Assembly (NCBI GenBank): GCA_025345505.1
Contig: JANVCC010000062.1
Coordinates: 11,553,826-11,617,825, forward strand
Reading direction: 5' to 3'
Source of the DNA: Todiramphus chloris collaris
Taxonomy: Eukaryota; Chordata; Aves; Coraciiformes; Alcedinidae
Length of the DNA: 64,000 nt
Every line of letters starts with the position of its first letter. Position 1 is the first letter of the stretch. Both the position numbers and the translations under genes were made by a program. The notes beneath the pieces were generated by a model. That model made no database searches. It was given only the letters and a program-made list of their open reading frames with translations, and was not told the origin of the DNA. Positions 60,490 through 64,000 of this stretch are shown in pieces.

Positions 60490-61179
60490 GTCATACTATT
60501 CTCAGCTGTCACCTTGTCTTGTTTGCAAATGCTTCGAAATTACAGTCTTGGCAAAGTTCCAGGTTTTGGTAGCGATTATAGCGAATCTCTTTCGGCACTT
60601 TAATGTGGGGGGGTTTGTTCTTCTTTGTTTGTTTTTCCTGGTGTAGATGTGCCCATCTCATGTTCTTGCACTTTGTAATTGTACTTTCTGAATTACTGAA
60701 GTTTCACTATAAATAGACGGGAAAGTGAAGTTTTGACAAAGCAATTCTGCTTGAACTCTTGCTGCCTGAGATTGTTCTCATCACTTGTGGTAAAGTTATA
60801 AATGGTGAGCCTGCTCACTAACATTATTGATTGCTGCTTGCATTGGAAAAATGAAGGAGCAAGTGTTTTGTGATGGCTAGATAGCTTGATTTTTGGGTCA
60901 GCGAGCGGGGAGATTTTTGGTGTATGAAGGAATATTTGGTCACTGTTAGGAGACTGCTAAGCAAGTACCTTTTTGTTTCAAAAACAGAACCCAGGACTGA
61001 CAGATGGTTTGGGTTGTCAGTGTAGGCACAGCCTGCTAGCTTGTGGCCTCTCATTTCACTGTAAACTTTGTCTTTTTATTCATGGCAATGGTTAGAGAAT
61101 TGACAAACTTGTCCCTACCTCTAGACAATTATTTGATACTTAAAACTTCTTTTTTTTTTTTTCATGCTTAGCACATAAA

Positions 61180-61185
61180 AATAAA
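61180..61185 (+). promoter_or_regulatory. RAB33B: Polyadenylation signal AATAAA (RAB33B, proximal)
   Basis: AATAAA about 690 nt after the stop codon; a second hexamer follows at 61323-61328. Confidence 0.45.
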
Positions 61186-62280
61186 CTATGCATTCCTTCT
61201 TATGGAAAGTACTGTAGCACAGGATTTGAGGTAAATTTGGGACTAGAACTGTCCATAACTTCTCTGACCTTACTAAAACCTTTTGATTAGAGTGTCCCAG
61301 GGTAAGTGAAAACACTTAGGTAAATAAAAGATTGAGTGAAGTTGGCAAAAGCGTACTGGTTTTCAAAGGCAGAGGGTTGGGAGGATTTTAGTGATGCTAT
61401 CTTGAAATGTCGTGAAGAAGCTTTTTACAGCCAACTCGATGACATATTTTAGGGATGGAAATGCTTAAGGCAAAATGTTAGGAATAAGGGACTTCCTTAA
61501 AATACTTCTGAATACAAAATAAATTAGATCTTGAAAAACAGAGAAAATCTGCCAAATACATCATCTGTTACAGATACTAGAGCTAAAAGCTGCTTGTGTG
61601 TGCCATGTCACGGCTGTCTGTGGGGCATCCTTGGCATCACCAATGTGAGTTAGTAATCTGTTGGGTCAGATGAGGGAAGTGACTCCTTTAGAACTATGTT
61701 CTTCTGTGTTCTCATAATTGCAGGGTTTATTTCAGCTCTGTCCGAAGGTCAAGTTTCATCATAAAAATGGTGCTGGGTTGCACGTGATCACATACAGCAA
61801 AATGTAAGCCATAGAGTGCAGTCTATGACTTCATTCATCTGCCATGTCAAACAACGTTTTGTGACTTAGTTTTTAAAGGAATTGAAGTAGAAATGAAGAT
61901 TTTTAGTTTGCAGTGTGTAGCGTGTGATGCTGACTGGAAACTAAATGTCAAGGCCAGTGCAGAAGCTGCCACCCTCGTGATCACATTAGGAACAAATTAC
62001 TGAAACAAGGGAACTAATATTATTTAAACTATTAAAATTAATAAGGTCTAATTCTATTGCAAGTTACACTGACAAAACACAAATGCGTTGACTTTTTCCT
62101 AGGTTTAGAAAGAGCATTCAGTATGGTCTAATGTGATTAAGATGTTTAAGAAGAATCTAAACAACTGCTAATACTTTTTTTCCTGTATGAAGCTGCTACA
62201 ACCGCGACAGTAATTTTGTTTTGGAAACATTTGTAAAAGGGAACTTTTGTATTCACTCTGAACCTTACATGACTAGAATT

Positions 62281-62480
62281 TGGTTTACAGTCCTTTCAGA
62301 AACAATCAGCTTTTTAACAACTAGTGTCCTTAATGGTTTTTTAAGAAAAGGATTGACCTTAAATTTACGTGTATACTATTGTATATAAATATGGTTTACA
62401 GTCCTCATGGACAGTTTGTTTTTCAGTCATGTCCTTAATCCTTTTTCTCAGAAGGATCCATCTTAACTATTTGTGTACTA
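62281..62480 (+). repeat. Diverged tandem duplication, period about 111 bp
   Basis: Unit 1 (62281-62378) and unit 2 (62392-62480) share TGGTTTACAGTCCT, GTCCTTAAT, an AGAA..GGAT segment and GTGTA(TA)CTA at the same relative places, with many substitutions and small indels between. Confidence 0.75.
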
Positions 62481-62964
62481 AGTATGTCAGCAATGGGTTT
62501 TTTTTTCCTTTTTTTTTTTAATTGTTGTTGTTGGGGTTTTTTTTACTATAAAAACCAGAATGAGGAATCCTGAAGTCAGTCAGGGTGGGGGTTGAGGTGA
62601 GGCAATTATGTAGCTACAGTGTTACTGTTAAATTAGATATCCAGCATCTGCAAATCTGTTAAGCTTTGAGTTATTCTCCACCTGTAAATAAGGGCCCTCA
62701 TGTCATGAACTCGTGTGGAAGCAGTGTTTAAGTGTGTAATTTTGTCTGCAGCACAAAGCATGTTTTAATGGATCTGCCTCTAAGGTAACGTGGTATTCAA
62801 CGCAGGATTCAGTGTGCGTCCTGGCTTTTGGTGGTAATGTTCCGCCCACAAAATCGATGTCAAAAGTCCTGAGTACTTTGTAGATGTATTTTCACTTTAC
62901 CCAATTGTAAAGTGGGGTTGGTTTGTATGTGTGGGGGAAGGGCAAGACACAATCCCAGAAACCT

Positions 62965-62970
62965 AATAAA
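62965..62970 (+). promoter_or_regulatory. RAB33B: Polyadenylation signal AATAAA (RAB33B, distal candidate)
   Basis: AATAAA in ACCTAATAAACTGGC, about 2.5 kb after the stop, followed by a T-rich stretch near 62998. Usage is unproven. Confidence 0.4.
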
Positions 62971-62990
62971 CTGGCTTTGCCACAAACCGC

Positions 62991-64000
62991 TCTCACTTGT
63001 TTTCAATAATTACACTAGGAATGATGATATAACTGCTCATGGTAAAATGCATTTAAAAAACCCTCGAAGGGAGGAAAAAGTTTCTAGTTTGTGTGTGGGC
63101 GACAGTTTGGTGAAAGACTGTCACAATACTTGGCCAACTGTCAGTGCTTTCTTGCAATGGCTCTGAGTTGTTTTGACGCATCTGAAGCGCCCACCTGATG
63201 ATTCAGAGGCATGTTTGGGATTTATTTCAGATTCCAGAAGGAAAGTGATACAACATATAAAAAAACTAGGGATTGCTGACCCTTGAAGGTATGTCAAGAC
63301 CCTATAGGAGTCTTTTCTGTTGCTCTGCTCTTAGTCTCATCTCACGCTCAGAAATAACTTCACATACAGGCGGTTCTTCTTTGTCACCTCAAAAGTAAGC
63401 ATTGCAGGTTTCCATATGTGTAGACACAGATGGGGCAAGGCTTCAATTCCAATCTAGCTGGCTTGTTGGTAGATACCGTACCCCATTCCCAACAAAAGCT
63501 GTCTTCACCATGAAGTTTTGAGGGAGGCACCCATCCATTCAGGAGCCCTAGCCTCATACCCTCCAGAGCAGCAAGAGGTGTCACATGGCGGGATGGGGCT
63601 GTAACGTGAGGAGGGACGGTGGCCAAGAGAAGGGGTGGCAAAGGGGGCAGTTGATGGAGCGATGAGCTAAAGCAGCACAATCGATGCGCACACAGTTGCT
63701 GCCCAGTGCACCACAGCCACCTCTCAGCGAAGCAGGGACTGGAGGATGGTGGCCGGGCAGCCGGTCCCTTTCCTTGCTCCGGGGGTGAGGCAGAGCTGTG
63801 GGGTTGCATCTAGGATGCCACGTTCTCCTGAAGTTGTAGCGAGCTGTGCACAGTACGGTGGGAGCAGGGATGGGAAGGGAGAAGCCTCAAGTTCAGAAGA
63901 TACCAGCCATCCCTCTGCTGTTAAACAGGAATTAGATGATTGTGCTGGGTTCTGGTTAATTATCACCAGCAGCTGCCGGCCCAAGCAGCTGGGGGCACGG
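62991..64000. other. Right flank, no gene seen
   Basis: GC rises from 63.5 kb, but no exon, promoter or repeat family is recognised. SETD7, expected next on the minus strand by synteny, is not detectable here. Confidence 0.5.

Larger units (their letters stand above)
60490..62990 (+). other. RAB33B: RAB33B 3'UTR (extent uncertain)
   Basis: AT-rich non-coding sequence after the stop. AATAAA signals lie at 61180-61185, 61323-61328 and 62965-62970, so transcripts of several lengths are possible. It includes a diverged tandem duplication at 62281-62480. Confidence 0.55.

Noticed and set aside
63384..63984. Minus-strand open frames as possible SETD7 3' exons
   Set aside because: Translations show no SET-domain or MORN-repeat sequence. 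Synteny places SETD7 further right.

Overview
The window is nuclear DNA from a vertebrate, almost certainly a bird. The genes are split by many GT-AG introns, CpG islands sit at the gene starts, and the repeats are avian types: CR1 LINE 3' ends finishing in the ATTCTATG-like octamer, and ERVL-type solo LTRs starting TGTCCTGGTTT and flanked by 5-bp target duplications. The gene order NDUFC1 (-), NAA15 (+), RAB33B (+) is the arrangement known from human 4q31.1 (SETD7 would follow to the right).

Layout. Positions 286-1248 (-) hold the first two coding exons of NDUFC1, a mitochondrial complex I subunit; its last exon lies off the left edge. Positions 1249-2156 form a CpG-rich bidirectional promoter with an exact NRF-1 palindrome, GC boxes, an E-box, a YY1-type site over the NDUFC1 start codon and a run of 22 Gs. 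NAA15, the auxiliary and ribosome-anchoring subunit of the NatA N-terminal acetyltransferase, occupies 2157-40346 as 20 coding exons. All junctions keep frame and give 865 codons plus stop. Intron 3 has a textbook U12-type donor. Two solo LTRs lie in its introns 1 and 10, both antisense to the gene. The 3'UTR (40347 to about 41650) carries a strong G-quadruplex candidate and two polyadenylation signals.

Positions 41.7-53.9 kb are intergenic: a third solo LTR in the opposite orientation, a 50-bp tandem duplication and no convincing gene. From about 53.9 kb a CR1 fragment abuts a second CpG island with a TCTCGCGAGA element and three CRE half-sites, the promoter of RAB33B. RAB33B has two coding exons (54527-54775 and 60046-60489; 230 codons) and encodes a Golgi/autophagy Rab GTPase ending in CWC. 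Its intron carries a truncated CR1. Its 3' flank holds several polyadenylation signals and a diverged tandem duplication. The last kilobase shows no gene.

NDUFC1 and NAA15 probably share promoter elements. The three genes otherwise act separately: respiration, co-translational protein acetylation, and Golgi/autophagosome traffic. I found no evidence of a new multi-gene system. The observations most worth checking are the U12 intron, the promoter motif architecture, the 3'UTR G4 tract and the set of dated-looking solo LTRs.
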